From Kumtagia sp963829135 (lineage in GTDB: Bacteria; Pseudomonadota; Alphaproteobacteria; Rhizobiales; Rhizobiaceae), in contig CAWHHO010000002.1 in the NCBI GenBank assembly GCA_963829135.1, forward strand, positions 62,001 to 126,000: 64,000 nucleotides of DNA, read 5' to 3'. The notes under the pieces were generated by a model. The model was not told the origin of the DNA and ran no database searches. It worked only from the letters and a program-made list of their open reading frames with translations. This document shows positions 1-10,017 of this stretch, piece by piece. The position numbers and the translations under genes were made by a program. How positions within the stretch are numbered: the first letter of the stretch is position 1; each line of letters opens with the position of its first letter.

Positions 1-788
1 ATGAACAGGCCGACAATCGCATCCGCCTGGGTGACGTGGAGTTCGTGCAGCCCGTTTTCGATGGCGCCGGCGATCTGCTCGGTCAAAAGCACGATGCCTG
101 CAAGCCCGAGGAACAGCAGCACGACATGCATGCCTGTGCTTTCGCCCTCCATCGTATGCTCCGCGTGCTCCTTTGTCAGTTGCTCGATGAAATCGTCAGG
201 ATGACGGACGGTTTGGGTGAAAACGAAGGCGCCATAGAGCAGCAACGCCAGCAGGCTGACGAGGCCCAGCTCCGCCGGAATGAAGGAGCCCGGGGCCGCC
301 GGCACGGGTATAATCCGGCAAGATCAGCGTAAGCACGGTAAGCGCCATCAGCACAGAAAGGTATGCGCTCGTGCCCTGCCGCTTGATCTCCTGATAGCGA
401 TGCCGCACCCGCCGAGCGTAAGGCAGACACCGACGACACCCGTGCAAACCAGCATGACCGTCGAATACACCGACTCGCGCGCCAGCGTCGGATTGTTCTC
501 GCCATGCAGCATCATCGACGTGATCACCGAGACTTCGATCGTTGTGACCGCGAGTGTCAGAAGCAGCGTGCCGTAGGGTTCCTTCATCCGATGCGCCACC
601 ACCTCGGCATGATGCAGAACGACGAACACGGTGGCGAAGATCAGCGCGGTTATGAGCGCAAGCGCGGCCAGCCTGGCGGGCAACCCCCAGAACTCCGGCG
701 CCGCGCCGCTGGACAAGTTGACCAGGGCCAGCGCCAGTGCGGCGACGGGCAGGATGTGGTCGACACGACGCCACCGCTGTAGAAGCAT
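1..788 (-). CDS. chaA: ChaA-like ionic (Ca2+/H+) antiporter, frameshifted, 3' end beyond window
   Basis: This is a multi-spanning inner-membrane cation/proton exchanger of the ChaA/CaCA type. The N-terminal 130 residues read in one frame and include several hydrophobic helices and the acidic HRMKEPYGTLLLTLAVTTIE region, which resembles the alpha-repeat of this family. The frame is then lost near 409 and again near 290, but the protein continues recognisably in the other two frames (HRYQEIKRQGTSAYLSVLMA, then PAELGLVSLLALLLYGAFVF and a HELHVTQADAIVGLF segment that runs off the left edge). Two 1-nt indels therefore interrupt an otherwise good gene. The family assignment is from remembered sequence character; the transported ion is inferred. 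Confidence 0.7.
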
Positions 789-798
789 GCCTGCGGTC

Positions 799-1845
799 CT
801 ATGCCGGCATTCTGATCTGCAGCTTCACATCGGTCGGACGCGCCTCGACGGCGCGATCGAACGCCTTGATGGAATCGGTGAAATCGAACGTCTCGGAAAT
901 CAGCGGCTTCAGGTCGACCCGGCCCGAGGCGAACAACGCCAGCGCCCGCTCATACTGATGCGCGTAGCGGAATACCGAGTCGATGCGGGCTTCCTTGGTG
1001 GTGGCCATGGCGATATCGACCGGCACCGGGGCCAGCGGCAGCCCGACCGCGACGATCGTCCCGCTTGGGCGCAGCAGGCTGAAGATCGTCTCCCAGGCCT
1101 TCGGCGAGCCGGAGCATTCGAAAACCACATCGGCGCCCCACCCATCGGTCAGCCGGGCGACTTCGTCGGTCAGGTTCTTTTCGCGGATGTTAACCGGGAT
1201 GATGCCCTGATACTTCGCCGCAATGTCGAGTTTCGGCTGGGCGAGGTCCCCGACGATGACGCGCGCGCAACCACCGGCCAGCGCCGCGATTGCCACCATT
1301 GTGCCGATCGGCCCGGCTCCCAGCACGACGGCCGTGTCACCCGGAGCGATCTTCGCCTTGCTCGCGGCCTGCATGCCGACCGCGAAAGGTTCGACCATTG
1401 CGCCTTCGGCAAAGCTGACATTGTCCGGCAGTTTGAAGGTGTAGTTGGCGGGATGCACGACATGCGCCGTCAACACGCCATGGATCGGCGGCGTTGCCCA
1501 GAACGCCACCGCCGGATCGACATTATAGAGGCCGAGCCGGCTTGCCTTGGATGTCGGGTCCGGAATACCCGGCTCCATGCAGACACGGTCGCCAACCTTG
1601 AGATGCGTCACGCCATTGCCGACCTCAACGATCGTGCCTGCGGCCTCGTGGCCGAGCACCATCGGCTTATTCACAACAAACGGACCGATCCGTCCATGCG
1701 TGTAGTAGTGCACATCGGAACCGCAGACGCCGACCGTGTGGATCTTAATCCTGACTTCGCCGGAACCGACTTCCTGCGGCAGCTCTATATCGCGCAGCGA
1801 AAGCTCGTGCTGTCGTTCGAGGACGAGGGCGCGGACATTTGCCAT
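799..1845 (-). CDS. Zinc-dependent polyol (xylitol/sorbitol) dehydrogenase, MDR family
   Basis: A 348-aa medium-chain dehydrogenase that should oxidise a sugar alcohol to a ketose with NAD+. The catalytic zinc site is visible as Cys41 (CGSDVHYY), His66 and Glu67 (GHEAAG), followed by the Rossmann motif GAGPIG near residue 178. The four-cysteine structural-zinc lobe of alcohol dehydrogenases is absent, as in sorbitol/xylitol dehydrogenases. An upstream in-frame start would add 21 residues of poor quality, so the Met opening MANVRALVL is preferred; it gives the usual family length. It stands alone between the antiporter and a DUF1254 gene. Exact substrate is not readable from sequence. Confidence 0.85.
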   Translation of the reverse strand: MANVRALVLERQHELSLRDIELPQEVGSGEVRIKIHTVGVCGSDVHYYTHGRIGPFVVNKPMVLGHEAAGTIVEVGNGVTHLKVGDRVCMEPGIPDPTSKASRLGLYNVDPAVAFWATPPIHGVLTAHVVHPANYTFKLPDNVSFAEGAMVEPFAVGMQAASKAKIAPGDTAVVLGAGPIGTMVAIAALAGGCARVIVGDLAQPKLDIAAKYQGIIPVNIREKNLTDEVARLTDGWGADVVFECSGSPKAWETIFSLLRPSGTIVAVGLPLAPVPVDIAMATTKEARIDSVFRYAHQYERALALFASGRVDLKPLISETFDFTDSIKAFDRAVEARPTDVKLQIRMPA

Positions 1846-1977
1846 GGAATGTTTCCAGTATGATGCAGCAGTGCCGTCGAGCTTATTCGCTCGCGGCGGC
1901 GCTGCCAATGCCTTGCACCGCTGCCGTCGCCGATGGGCCAGCCGGTGTAACCAGCTTTGGGGCGCCTCAGGGCTACG

Positions 1978-3006
1978 CTATCCCTGCGGCTCAGCATCCG
2001 GGAACTTCCACGTTCCGTCGAGTATTTCGGCGCTAGGACGGTAGAGGCGCACCATGTAGTTCCAGCCTTTCATGATCGGCAGGCAATTGACGGTTCCGCG
2101 CTCGCATCCGCCGAACTGAACCGTCACCGAACCGTCCCCACCCGGCTTTGCGGTGACGCTGTTGAGCGAATAGGCGTTCAGATCGTTCGGCTGGTAATAG
2201 CCTTCCGCATTGTAGACGCTTATCGACCAGAACCCGTCAACAGGAACATCCTTTGCTGTGAGCTTGTAGACCGTGACTCCGTCGTTCTTGGCCGGCACGA
2301 CATTCAAATAGAGCGCATCCTTCTGCGGGTTGCCACCCCACGCGGACGCCGCGCCAATCAGCCGCCGCACCGGGTCGACATCTTCCTTCATGCCGAACAT
2401 GCGTTGGGTGTCCGGGAGAGTAGCGGCCAACTCGAGCAGCGCGGCGCGCACCTTCTTCTGGCTCGCTGGATCCCAGTTCGGCACTTCGAACAGACCTGGC
2501 CCGCCTGGCTGGTCGACCTTGATCGCGTCCTGCAGGGCATGAACTTGCGTGAGGTCGTCCGGCTTGGCTGGATCGACCAGAGTGCGCACGGCCGTCACCA
2601 CGTAGCGCGTGCCGATTTCCTTCTTGTCCAGTACATAGGCGCCGGCGCCGTAATGAACCGCGTGCGTGTACTGGTCCTCATCGATGACCTGCAGGGACAT
2701 GAAGCGATCACCTGCATCCGGAAGCGTGACGGTCACCGGTCCGACGTCGAGGTCAAACACCGCAGCCGAGTACAGCGTGTCGCGATTGAGCCGGATGACC
2801 GACTGGTTGGCAATCGGCGCCGGTTCGCGCGTGTGGTCATATCTTCCGAATCCGCCGCTTTTCACGACATTGCCGAAGTAAAGGTCGGACTCGGCGCGCA
2901 CGAAATTGTCCGGTGTTACCGGGATTGCGTCGGCGGCATCAACCGAGCTGTTCCCCGTCGCGGCAAGAACGGCCAAGACGGCCAATGCCGAAAGCTTGAA
3001 CTTCAT
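1978..3006 (-). CDS. DUF1254/DUF1214 domain exported protein
   Basis: A 342-aa protein beginning with a Sec signal peptide (MKFKLSALAVLAVLAATG, cleavage near AADA) and containing the DUF1254 (N-terminal) and DUF1214 (C-terminal) signatures: NRDTLYSAAVFDLD, RFMSLQVIDEDQYTH and, near the end, GFWSISVYNAEGYYQPN and WNYMVRLYRPS. A GGAGG ribosome site sits just before the ATG at 3006, which decides the start over a longer reading. The family has no firmly known activity. It often sits near sulfatases and FGE genes, and here an FGE lies 0.75 kb away on the other strand. A second, longer paralogue is at 23588-25000. Confidence 0.85.
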   Translation of the reverse strand: MKFKLSALAVLAVLAATGNSSVDAADAIPVTPDNFVRAESDLYFGNVVKSGGFGRYDHTREPAPIANQSVIRLNRDTLYSAAVFDLDVGPVTVTLPDAGDRFMSLQVIDEDQYTHAVHYGAGAYVLDKKEIGTRYVVTAVRTLVDPAKPDDLTQVHALQDAIKVDQPGGPGLFEVPNWDPASQKKVRAALLELAATLPDTQRMFGMKEDVDPVRRLIGAASAWGGNPQKDALYLNVVPAKNDGVTVYKLTAKDVPVDGFWSISVYNAEGYYQPNDLNAYSLNSVTAKPGGDGSVTVQFGGCERGTVNCLPIMKGWNYMVRLYRPSAEILDGTWKFPDAEPQG

Positions 3007-3260
3007 GTTGCACCTCCCGGTCGAGCATATTGCGCGGATGTGTCCTGCTTCACCCAGCCCACAAGGCCGTATCGCAGGATGTCCCGGTATTGCCGGCAAG
3101 ACTCCGGTTGCGGCCATTCGAGCGATAGTCGGACACGCTAGCATAGCCACTCAGCAACAACCAATCTCTCGCCCGGAGACGTTGGGCCAGAGAATTTGCG
3201 TGGGTTTTCAACCCCTGCGTCGTCATGTAACTTGGACCCTCAAACCACTCGGAGGGTTGC

Positions 3261-3677
3261 ATGCGCAAGACAGCGATTTTGGCATGCTTGTCAGCCGCCT
3301 TGATGCTGAGCCCGGCAGGCTCGGCCTTGGCCGCTTCACTGGAGGCGCTTCAGGGCGCTTGGGTAATGTCCGGCACCAGCTGCTCGGACACTTTCAAATT
3401 CTCGGGCGGCGAAGCCGAATTCACCGATCGCGGCTCCTCGTTGAATACCGGCATCATCGTTAAGGGCGACAAGCTTGTGGGGCCGAACTCCACCTGCACG
3501 GCCGGTCGCATCAGCGAAAGCAAGGGGCAATACAAGGTTCAGATGAGTTGCGCTGACACCATCATGTTCAGCAATGTCACCGTCGGTTTGGCGATTGTCG
3601 ACCCGCAGCATTTCAAGCGTATCGATCCGGATTTTCCGGAAGTCGCTGAAGACTATCAGAAGTGCACGCCGAATTGA
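3261..3677 (+). CDS. Small secreted cysteine-containing hypothetical protein
   Basis: A 138-aa protein with a clear signal peptide (MRKTAILACLSAALMLSPAG, cleavage after SALA). The mature part has four cysteines (residues 41, 79, 97, 135), consistent with two periplasmic disulfides, and a compact beta-rich look (QGAWVMSG near its start, TVGLAIVDPQHF near its end) reminiscent of lipocalin-like or lysozyme-inhibitor-sized periplasmic proteins. A CGGAGGG ribosome site precedes the ATG. I do not recognise a named family. It lies immediately upstream of the FGE gene on the same strand (79-nt gap), so the two may be co-transcribed. Confidence 0.7.
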   Translation: MRKTAILACLSAALMLSPAGSALAASLEALQGAWVMSGTSCSDTFKFSGGEAEFTDRGSSLNTGIIVKGDKLVGPNSTCTAGRISESKGQYKVQMSCADTIMFSNVTVGLAIVDPQHFKRIDPDFPEVAEDYQKCTPN

Positions 3678-3756
3678 CCGCTGAGGCAACCGCGCCTTCG
3701 CAATACCGATCCCGGTGACGGCGAGTGGTCGTCGACGATACAAGTGAACGAGCCGC

Positions 3757-4746
3757 ATGAACCTGCCTGGAAACCCTTCCGACTTCGACGCAGCGACGGC
3801 CTGCCCACCGGGCATGGCGTTCATTCAAGGCGGTAGCTTCAGGATGGGCTCCGATCGTCACTATGCGGAAGAGGCGCCGGTGCATCGCGTATCCGTCGAC
3901 AGCTTTTTTATCGACAAGGCGCCGGTGACGAACCGGCAGTTCAAGGATTTCGTTCGCGCGACCGGCTATGTCACGCTGGCCGAGAAAGTACCGCGCGCCG
4001 AGGACTATCCCGGCGCCCGGCCGGAGATGCTGTTTGCCGGTTCGGTGGTGTTTCAGCGGACCAGCGGTCCTGTCGATCTGACCAACCCCAACAATTGGTG
4101 GGATTTTGTCAAAGGTGCCAACTGGCGCCATCCGATCGGACCGAAGAGCGGGCTGTTCAAGCATGAGAACCATCCTGTCGTCCAGGTCGCCTACGAAGAC
4201 GCGTTGGAATATGCCAGATGGGTTGGTAAGGATCTGCCGACCGAGGCCGAGTGGGAGTATGCGGCGCGCGGCGGCGTCGAGGACGCCGAATATGCCTGGG
4301 GCGACGAGTTCGCGCCCGGTGGCAAACAGATGGCCAATACCTGGCAAGGCGAATTTCCGTATCAGAATCTGATGGCGGACGGCTTCGAGCGTACATCACC
4401 GGTCGGGAGATTTCCGCCTAATGGTTATGGCCTTCACGACATGATTGGCAATGTCTGGGAATGGACGACGGACTGGTGGTCGGAGCGCCACCCGGACGAG
4501 GTCGCATCCGCTTGCTGCGTACCCAAGAACCCGCGAGGCGGAAACGAAACGGAAAGCTACGATCCGCGCCAGCCGGCAATCCGCATTCCTCGCAGGGTCT
4601 TGAAGGGCGGCTCGCATCTCTGTGCGCCCAACTACTGCCGGCGCTACCGCCCGGCAGCCCGCCACGCACACCCTGTGGACACCTCCACCAGCCATATCGG
4701 CTTTCGGTGTGTTTCCCGTCCGGAGCGGGGTCTGACGACGACGTGA
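3757..4746 (+). CDS. Formylglycine-generating enzyme (SUMF1/FGE family)
   Basis: A 329-aa FGE-sulfatase domain protein (PF03781 type). FGE oxidises the active-site cysteine of type I sulfatases to C-alpha-formylglycine. The family's hallmarks are in order: MAFIQGGSFRMGSD near residue 20, PVTNRQFKDFV, LPTEAEWEYAARGG, YGLHDMIGNVWEWTTDWW and the C-terminal KGGSHLCAPNYCRRYRPAAR. The two copper-binding, redox-active cysteines of genuine FGEs are both present as Cys289 and Cys294 (C-x4-C), so this is expected to be an active FGE rather than one of the many cysteine-less relatives. No signal peptide is seen, so it should act in the cytoplasm. Its probable client is the arylsulfatase at 25287-26909. 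Confidence 0.93.
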   Translation: MNLPGNPSDFDAATACPPGMAFIQGGSFRMGSDRHYAEEAPVHRVSVDSFFIDKAPVTNRQFKDFVRATGYVTLAEKVPRAEDYPGARPEMLFAGSVVFQRTSGPVDLTNPNNWWDFVKGANWRHPIGPKSGLFKHENHPVVQVAYEDALEYARWVGKDLPTEAEWEYAARGGVEDAEYAWGDEFAPGGKQMANTWQGEFPYQNLMADGFERTSPVGRFPPNGYGLHDMIGNVWEWTTDWWSERHPDEVASACCVPKNPRGGNETESYDPRQPAIRIPRRVLKGGSHLCAPNYCRRYRPAARHAHPVDTSTSHIGFRCVSRPERGLTTT

Positions 4747-4757
4747 CGGCGTTGCTG

Positions 4758-4778
4758 GTCGAACCCCTAAGGTTCTAG
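4758..4778. terminator. Weak hairpin between convergent genes
   Basis: GAACC and GGTTC arms (4761-4765 and 4771-4775) surround a 5-nt loop in the 28-nt gap between the FGE stop and the outer-membrane protein stop. The place suits a bidirectional terminator, but the stem is short and there is no T-run. Confidence 0.25.
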
Positions 4779-5554
4779 AAGCGCATCGTCACGCCCATGA
4801 TAGGCCCTTGCTCGACAACGTCGAAGAGAAAGCCGTCGTCGTTATAGTCGACGCCCATTGCGCGATAGCCGACCGTGGCAGAGAAGGTGTCGTTGAAATT
4901 ATAACCGATGCCGCCGGCGACGTCCCAATCGACATCTGCACCACCGGCACCGACCAAGCCCCAACCCGTAAAATAGAACTTGGGAGTGAAGGCGTAATTG
5001 CCACGCACGCCGACCATGCCGTCGACCCAGGTGGCGCTGTCGTCGACGGACTGCCCGTCCAAAAGTCCGCCGTCGAAAGAGATCTCGGTCTTCACCGACC
5101 AAACCTTTACACCGCCCACGATGTCGAGATGACCGGACGGTCCCTCGAGAATTGAATAACCGGCCGCGGCCAGGCCCGCAAATGTTGTGGAGGTCACCTC
5201 TACATTGTCAGCGAGAATGCCGAACGGCGTCGAGCCTTCCGCCCCAAGCTTCGTATAGATCAAATCTCCGTACACACTGAAGCGTCCATATCGCCCTTCG
5301 GCGATTGCCATGGCGGCAAAGTCCAGATTGTCCCAGATGTCGCTGAAGTCGGAATCGATATCCACAGTCAACGGCACGCCGAACTGCTGGGTTTCGCCAG
5401 ATAGCCCCGCGGCCCAGAAATAGGGGGTTACGTTGAACGTCCAATGATCTGCTGCGGCCGATGTTGGCGCGTTGGCCGAGATCAAGTCGGCGGCCAGCGC
5501 CGGACCGGCAAGAAGGCTGCCGCAAACAAGAGCCAATGCAAATCCAGCTTTCAT
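4775..5554 (-). CDS. Outer-membrane beta-barrel protein
   Basis: A 259-aa protein with a signal peptide (MKAGFALALVCGSLLAGPAL, cleavage after ALAA) followed by alternating amphipathic strands (WTFNVTPYFWAAGLSG, GRFSVYGDLIYTKLG, KFYFTGWGLVGAGGADVDWD) and a terminal phenylalanine (GVTMRF), the C-terminal signature recognised by the BAM machinery. The size suits an 8-10-strand barrel like those annotated as outer membrane protein or DUF481/OmpW-like. A GGAGG site precedes the ATG. It converges on the FGE gene. Cargo or function cannot be read from sequence. Confidence 0.8.
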   Translation of the reverse strand: MKAGFALALVCGSLLAGPALAADLISANAPTSAAADHWTFNVTPYFWAAGLSGETQQFGVPLTVDIDSDFSDIWDNLDFAAMAIAEGRYGRFSVYGDLIYTKLGAEGSTPFGILADNVEVTSTTFAGLAAAGYSILEGPSGHLDIVGGVKVWSVKTEISFDGGLLDGQSVDDSATWVDGMVGVRGNYAFTPKFYFTGWGLVGAGGADVDWDVAGGIGYNFNDTFSATVGYRAMGVDYNDDGFLFDVVEQGPIMGVTMRF

Positions 5555-5841
5555 AGGACTGCCTCCAGGCGAAGATGCTGTTCGGAAGACCGATGAAACG
5601 CTCGGCGTTTACACCGAATACGAAGGAACTGCCCTCGCATCCCCTACCCAAAACGCTCGCATGCGCAGCTACAGCGACTGTCCCAGTTCTGAACCATTCG
5701 AGACGACCGGCGCAACACATAGGATAATAAGCACAGGCGCGATTCGGAAAATAGAGTCTGCGCCGGTCGAGAGGTCAGCGAGACGGCAGACTGTGGCCAA
5801 ATTAACGCAGTGGACTCTGCGGATACGATCCTGCGTGATCG

Positions 5842-6908
5842 TCAGCGCCGCCAGTAGGCGGCGGCGAGGTGCTGTTCGCGGCGGAGGCCGAGATCCATGC
5901 GGAAGTGGTTGCGGATGGCGCGAAAACTGCGTTGCTCACAGCCGGCCCAGGCAAAGGTGGAGCGCCCATCGGTCGGCCATGCAACGCTGCGCACCGCATC
6001 GGCCAGCAAGTCTGAGCAGCCCGGCGCAACACCTTCCCGGTGCAGCCATCGGATATCAAGGCTGGCTGCAGATGCCAGTCGCTGCTCGTCTTCCGCACCA
6101 TCCACCTCGATGCGCACGACGGCGTGGACGCCAGCGGGCAGGCTCTCCACGATACGGCCGATCGCCGGAAGCGCGGTTTCGTCGCCGGCCAGCAGGTACC
6201 AGTCCGCCAGCGCCCACGGTGCCGCCGCCCGGCCCGGTCATCCCGACAATGTCGCCGGGCGCGGCCTCAGCGGCGAAACGCGCGCCGGGCATGCCGTCGC
6301 CATCGTGCAACACGAAATCGATGTCGACTTCCGCCTTTGCAACGTCGATGCGGCGGATGGTGTAGATACGCACATCCGGCCGTTCAATCGCGTCAGGCCA
6401 CAGCGGGCGCCCATCCTCGCCCGTCACCGGCCAGACCTGGCGGACAGCGCGGTCCTTCGGCAGCAGGAGACGGACATGCAGACCACCCGTCGCGAAACGC
6501 GCAAGGTCTTCGCCGGCGAGCGTCAGCCGGCGCATATGCGGTGTCACATTGACGGCACGCAGCACATGCATCTCGCGAAAATACGGCAGCGGACTATCCG
6601 GCTGCGCCGTCGCCCTGCCAGACGATCCGTGGCTTTTCCGCCGCCGCGAAATGCAAAAGATGCTCGGCCACCGCCAGTTTGACATAAGCAAGAGCGGTGT
6701 CATCCGTACCTTCGGCGAAGAGTTTCAGACAGCGCTCACAGGCTTCGAGATTGGCGGTGCCGAAACCGGTCTGGATGCGGCTGCAGCGGCCATTCCGCGT
6801 CACCTCGCCATGCTCGGTGAAATGCGCGCAAAGCCGCTTCATGATGTCCTCGGGCGACGACAGCACGACCTCGGCCGATGCTTTCAGCATGCGCGGCATA
6901 TCAGCCAT
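5842..6908 (-). CDS. Siderophore-interacting protein, DUF2218-SIP fusion (ferric reductase), frameshifted
   Basis: The N-terminal 100 residues are a DUF2218 domain (LCAHFTEHGEVTRNGRC). It is followed by the FAD-binding SIP domain (PYFREMHVLRAVNV, RIYTIRRIDVAKAEVDIDFV, GDIVGMTGPGGG) and the C-terminal NAD(P)H-binding part (WAGCEQRSFRAIRNHFRMDL). Such enzymes reduce and release iron from imported ferric siderophores in the cytoplasm. Two 1-nt frameshifts interrupt it: near 6596, which creates an early stop, and near 6220. The first could be mistaken for a natural gene end because DUF2218 can stand alone, but the second segment joins exactly as in fused homologues. It overlaps the fhuB-like stop, so it is the last gene of the iron operon. 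Confidence 0.8.
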
Positions 6909-8885
6909 GGCGCTGCACTCCCTTTCCGAGCAGGTAGACGAGATACGGACCGCCGAGCAACGAGGCGAATAGCCCGACGGGAAGCTGATACGGAAACGCC
7001 GCCATGCGCGACAGCCAGTCGGAAACGATCATCAGGGCGGCGCCGATGAGCAGAGCGCCGGCAAGGTGCTGGCGCGCGGTGCCGAGCCCAAGCAGCCGGG
7101 CCATATGCGGCGCGATCAGGCCGACGAAGCTCAGCGGCCCGATGAACATTGTTGCGAACGCACTCAGCGCGGCGGCAATCAGGACCAGCGCCAGCCGGCT
7201 TGCCTTGACCGGCACGCCGAGGCTGCGCGCGGTCGCGGCGCCCAGCGGAAGCACGTCAAGCCAGCGGCCGCTGGCAAACAACGGCAGAGCGAACACCGGA
7301 AGCGCGGCCAATGCCGCCCAGGCGTGCGTGCCTGTCGCTTGGTTCGTCGAGCCGCTCAGCCAACGCAGCAGCACGTATGACTGCATATTGCCGAGCGCGA
7401 TCACCGCGGTGATGATGGCACTGCACAGCGCGCTCATGGCGACTCCAGCGAGCAGCAATCTCTCCGGCCCGAAACTTCCACGCGCGGCAATTGCCAGCAT
7501 GATCGTCAGCACCGCCACCGCGCCGATTGCAGAGCCGGCAAGCTGAGAGCCCAATCCGGCAGTCGCGTTGAAGATCAGCACCACCGTCAGGCCCGCCCCG
7601 GCGCCGGCTCCGACACCGAGGATTTCCGGGCTGGCGAGCGGGTTGCCGGTGGTGCGCTGAATGACGACGCCGGCGGCCGCCAGCATGCCGCCGGCCGCCG
7701 CTGCAACACCGACGCGCGGCGCGCGCCAATCGACGAGGTCGACGAGCAAGGAACCTGTCGCGACAGACCAGCCTGACGGTCCTCGCCCCAGTACCAGGGC
7801 GACAGCGGAGGCCAGCAGCAGCAACGACCCCAATGATGGCAATGACCAGCCATGGCCGCGCCGCGCGCCGCGCCGATTGGGCCGTCGCCGCCAGCGATGG
7901 CCATTCGAACATGCGCAGCCGCGGCAGCAGCCAGAGCAACAGCGGCCCGCCGAGCAGCGCGGTCGCAGCGCCTGTCGGTATGCGCTCGCCGCCCGGACCC
8001 GCAAAAAGCTGAACCAATCCGTCCGTCAGCCAAAGCAGGATCGCGCCGATCAAGGGCGCCGCGACCAGCTTTGCCTTCAGCGAGCGCGCGCCGGATAGTG
8101 TTGCGAGCGCCGGTGCGGCGAGCCCGACGAAACCGATGACGCCGACTTGCGCTGCGACTGTCGTCGCCATCCAGACGGCAAGCGCGATGACAGCCAAGCG
8201 GCTTGCGTGCAGGGCTACTCCGAGATTGCGCGCCGAAGCATCGTCGAGACCGAGGATCGCCAACGGCCGAAGAAGCAGCCATGCGCCGGCCAGCCCCACG
8301 ACGAGCCGGATGCCGATGGCGACTGTCGGGTCCCAGCTTTGCTGTACCAACGAACCGCCACCCCAGATGAACAGTGAGAAAAGGTATTCGCCATTGGCGA
8401 GGATCAGCGCCGAGCTGGCGGCATTTGCGGTCAGCGCCACCATCATGCCGGCGAGTACAACGGACACCGGTTCGAGCCCGCGCCGCCAAGTCAGTGAGAG
8501 GATCAAGCGCCACGGCGAGGATACCACCGCCAAACGCCACCAACTCCTGCGAATAGTCGAGCAATAGCGGCGCATAGATTGCAGCGGTGGCCATTGCCAG
8601 TTGCGCCCCGGCGGAAATTCCGAGCGTCGAGGGTTCAGCCAGCGGATTGCGCAGCACGCGCTGCAGCAGCAACCCGGAGAGACCGAGCGTCGCCCCCGCC
8701 AGCAAAGCCACGGCGGCGCGTGGCAATACGCTGTAGAACAGGATGACCCGCTGCAGATCGACGCCTCCGGCAGGAGGGCTGAGCGCAGCAGGCCATTGTC
8801 CGCCGAGCCGCTGGGCAAAGAGCGCCGTGCTCAACAGCCCCATGCACGCCCACAGGTAGAGCGGAAGCGGCGCGCGCTCAGCCAT
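6901..8885 (-). CDS. fhuB: FhuB-type double-length ferric-siderophore ABC permease, frameshifted
   Basis: A tandem FecCD permease of about 660 residues, the length of FhuB rather than a single-unit FecD. The first half begins MAERAPLPLYLW and carries RVLRNPLAEPSTLGISAGAQ. The second half repeats the same motif as RTTGNPLASPEILGVGAGAG, and each ends with a GPLS/GVIGFVGL-type loop that contacts the ATPase. Frameshifts near 8505 and 7825 split it into three readable pieces. The start overlaps the binding-protein stop (ATGGCTGA) and the stop overlaps the SIP start, showing tight translational coupling. It should import ferric hydroxamates into the cytoplasm with the FhuC-like ATPase. Confidence 0.88.
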
Positions 8886-9726
8886 TGCCGGCTCCGTCCA
8901 ACAAGACTTGGGCGAGCAACCTTGCAAAGCGTCGAGCCGACGGCAGCCCGCCGAAATGGTTGATGGGGTCGAGCAGCGCGACGCGATTGTTGCGAACCGC
9001 CGGAAGCGCGTTCCACAGCGCGTTTTCGGGCAAGGTGCGACCAAGCTCCGCCGGCAGCGGTGCAACGATGACGATGGCGGCATCCGGTACGCGCGCCAGC
9101 GCCTCCAGGCCGACCGGCGCCGCCGCGCTGTAGCTGGTTCCGTCGGTCCAGGCATTGGTCAGGCCGAGGCGCGCAAGCACGTCGCCGAACATGGAATCCG
9201 CGCCAAACGCGCGAAAATGGCGGGAGTCGCCAAGGCTGATGATAAAGAGCGGCCGGCTCGCCACGGGCACGAATGCGGCCTTCAGCCGCGAGAGTTCGGC
9301 AGCCGTGTCTTCGACATAGCGGCTGGCCTCGCTCTGACGGCCCAACCTTGCTCCAAGTGTCAGCGTTGAAGTCTCGGCGAGAGCATAAGGCGGCCTGCCC
9401 GCCTCGTACACCGGCAGCGACAGTACGGGGGCGATACGCTCCAGCGCGGCGCGTTGGTACTCGTAGAAACCGGAGACAAGGATCAGTTCCGGCGCGACGA
9501 TGCGCAGAAGCTCGTAGTTCGGCGCGCCGCGCAAACCGATGTCGCTGACGCTGTCCGGAACCACGGGCTCGACCGCGATCTTGCGGAATTGAATCAGTTC
9601 GGTTGCGGCAACAGGAACAACGCCGATTGCAAGGCAGGTCTCCAGCATGCCCCAGTCGATCGCGGCAACGCGCGGCTCGGCTGCGGCGCGTGCAGCGCCG
9701 GACGAGAGCATTACGGCTGCGGCCAA
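8878..9726 (-). CDS. fhuD: Ferric-siderophore periplasmic binding protein (FhuD-like)
   Basis: A class III (helical backbone) substrate-binding protein of about 282 residues. IDWGMLETCLAIGVVPVAAT and LRGAPNYELLRIVAPELILV are typical of the first lobe, GDSRHFRAFGADSMFGDVL of the second. The segment FTRRHILQLAAAVMLSSGAA is a twin-arginine signal, usual for FhuD-type proteins, but no ATG lies between it and the upstream in-frame stop. The annotated TTG at 9726 would cut the RR motif away, so the true start is probably a little upstream and may be hidden by an indel. The stop overlaps the fhuB start. Confidence 0.85.
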   Translation of the reverse strand: MAAAVMLSSGAARAAAEPRVAAIDWGMLETCLAIGVVPVAATELIQFRKIAVEPVVPDSVSDIGLRGAPNYELLRIVAPELILVSGFYEYQRAALERIAPVLSLPVYEAGRPPYALAETSTLTLGARLGRQSEASRYVEDTAAELSRLKAAFVPVASRPLFIISLGDSRHFRAFGADSMFGDVLARLGLTNAWTDGTSYSAAAPVGLEALARVPDAAIVIVAPLPAELGRTLPENALWNALPAVRNNRVALLDPINHFGGLPSARRFARLLAQVLLDGAGNG

Positions 9727-9822
9727 CTGGAGAATGTGCCGGCGCGTGAAGTGCTTCGGATGCTTTGGGGGTTCCGAGCAAACAGATGAAATGCTCCGTG
9801 GCTCGTAGTCTTAGCCTCCGTC

Positions 9823-9915
9823 GGCCACCCTCTCACCCGCGAGGCCTCACCGCTCGTCGCTTGAGGCGCGGGGCGACGCCTGGACCCTCCTCTCCCCAGC
9901 GGGGAGAGGGTGGCC
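9823..9915. repeat. REP-like intergenic palindromic element
   Basis: A 12-bp perfect inverted repeat (GGCCACCCTCTC at 9823-9834, its complement at 9904-9915) encloses a second perfect hairpin, CTCTCCCC-AGC-GGGGAGAG (9890-9908). The flanks also mirror each other imperfectly (CCTCCG and CGGAGG). This is the look of the dispersed palindromic intergenic elements common in Rhizobiales genomes. It lies in the 290-nt gap between the binding-protein gene and the ATPase gene, where it could separate their expression. Confidence 0.65.
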
Positions 9916-10017
9916 GAGCGAAGCGGAGGCCGGGTGAGCGGGGATTTCTTCGAACCTTATCTCGACGCCCGCTGCAATTCGCCGTATTTTCATTCGTGTT
10001 GGCCACGCCATAGCCGG

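Noticed and set aside
631..1863. 410-aa plus-strand ORF
   Set aside because: It is the antisense shadow of the polyol dehydrogenase; its product has no protein-like pattern while the minus strand has full family motifs.
1957..3141. 394-aa plus-strand ORF
   Set aside because: Antisense shadow of the DUF1254 gene, without ribosome site or recognisable sequence.
6594..6908. Stand-alone DUF2218 gene
   Set aside because: Possible as such, but the following frame continues exactly as in DUF2218-SIP fusions, so a frameshift is the simpler reading.
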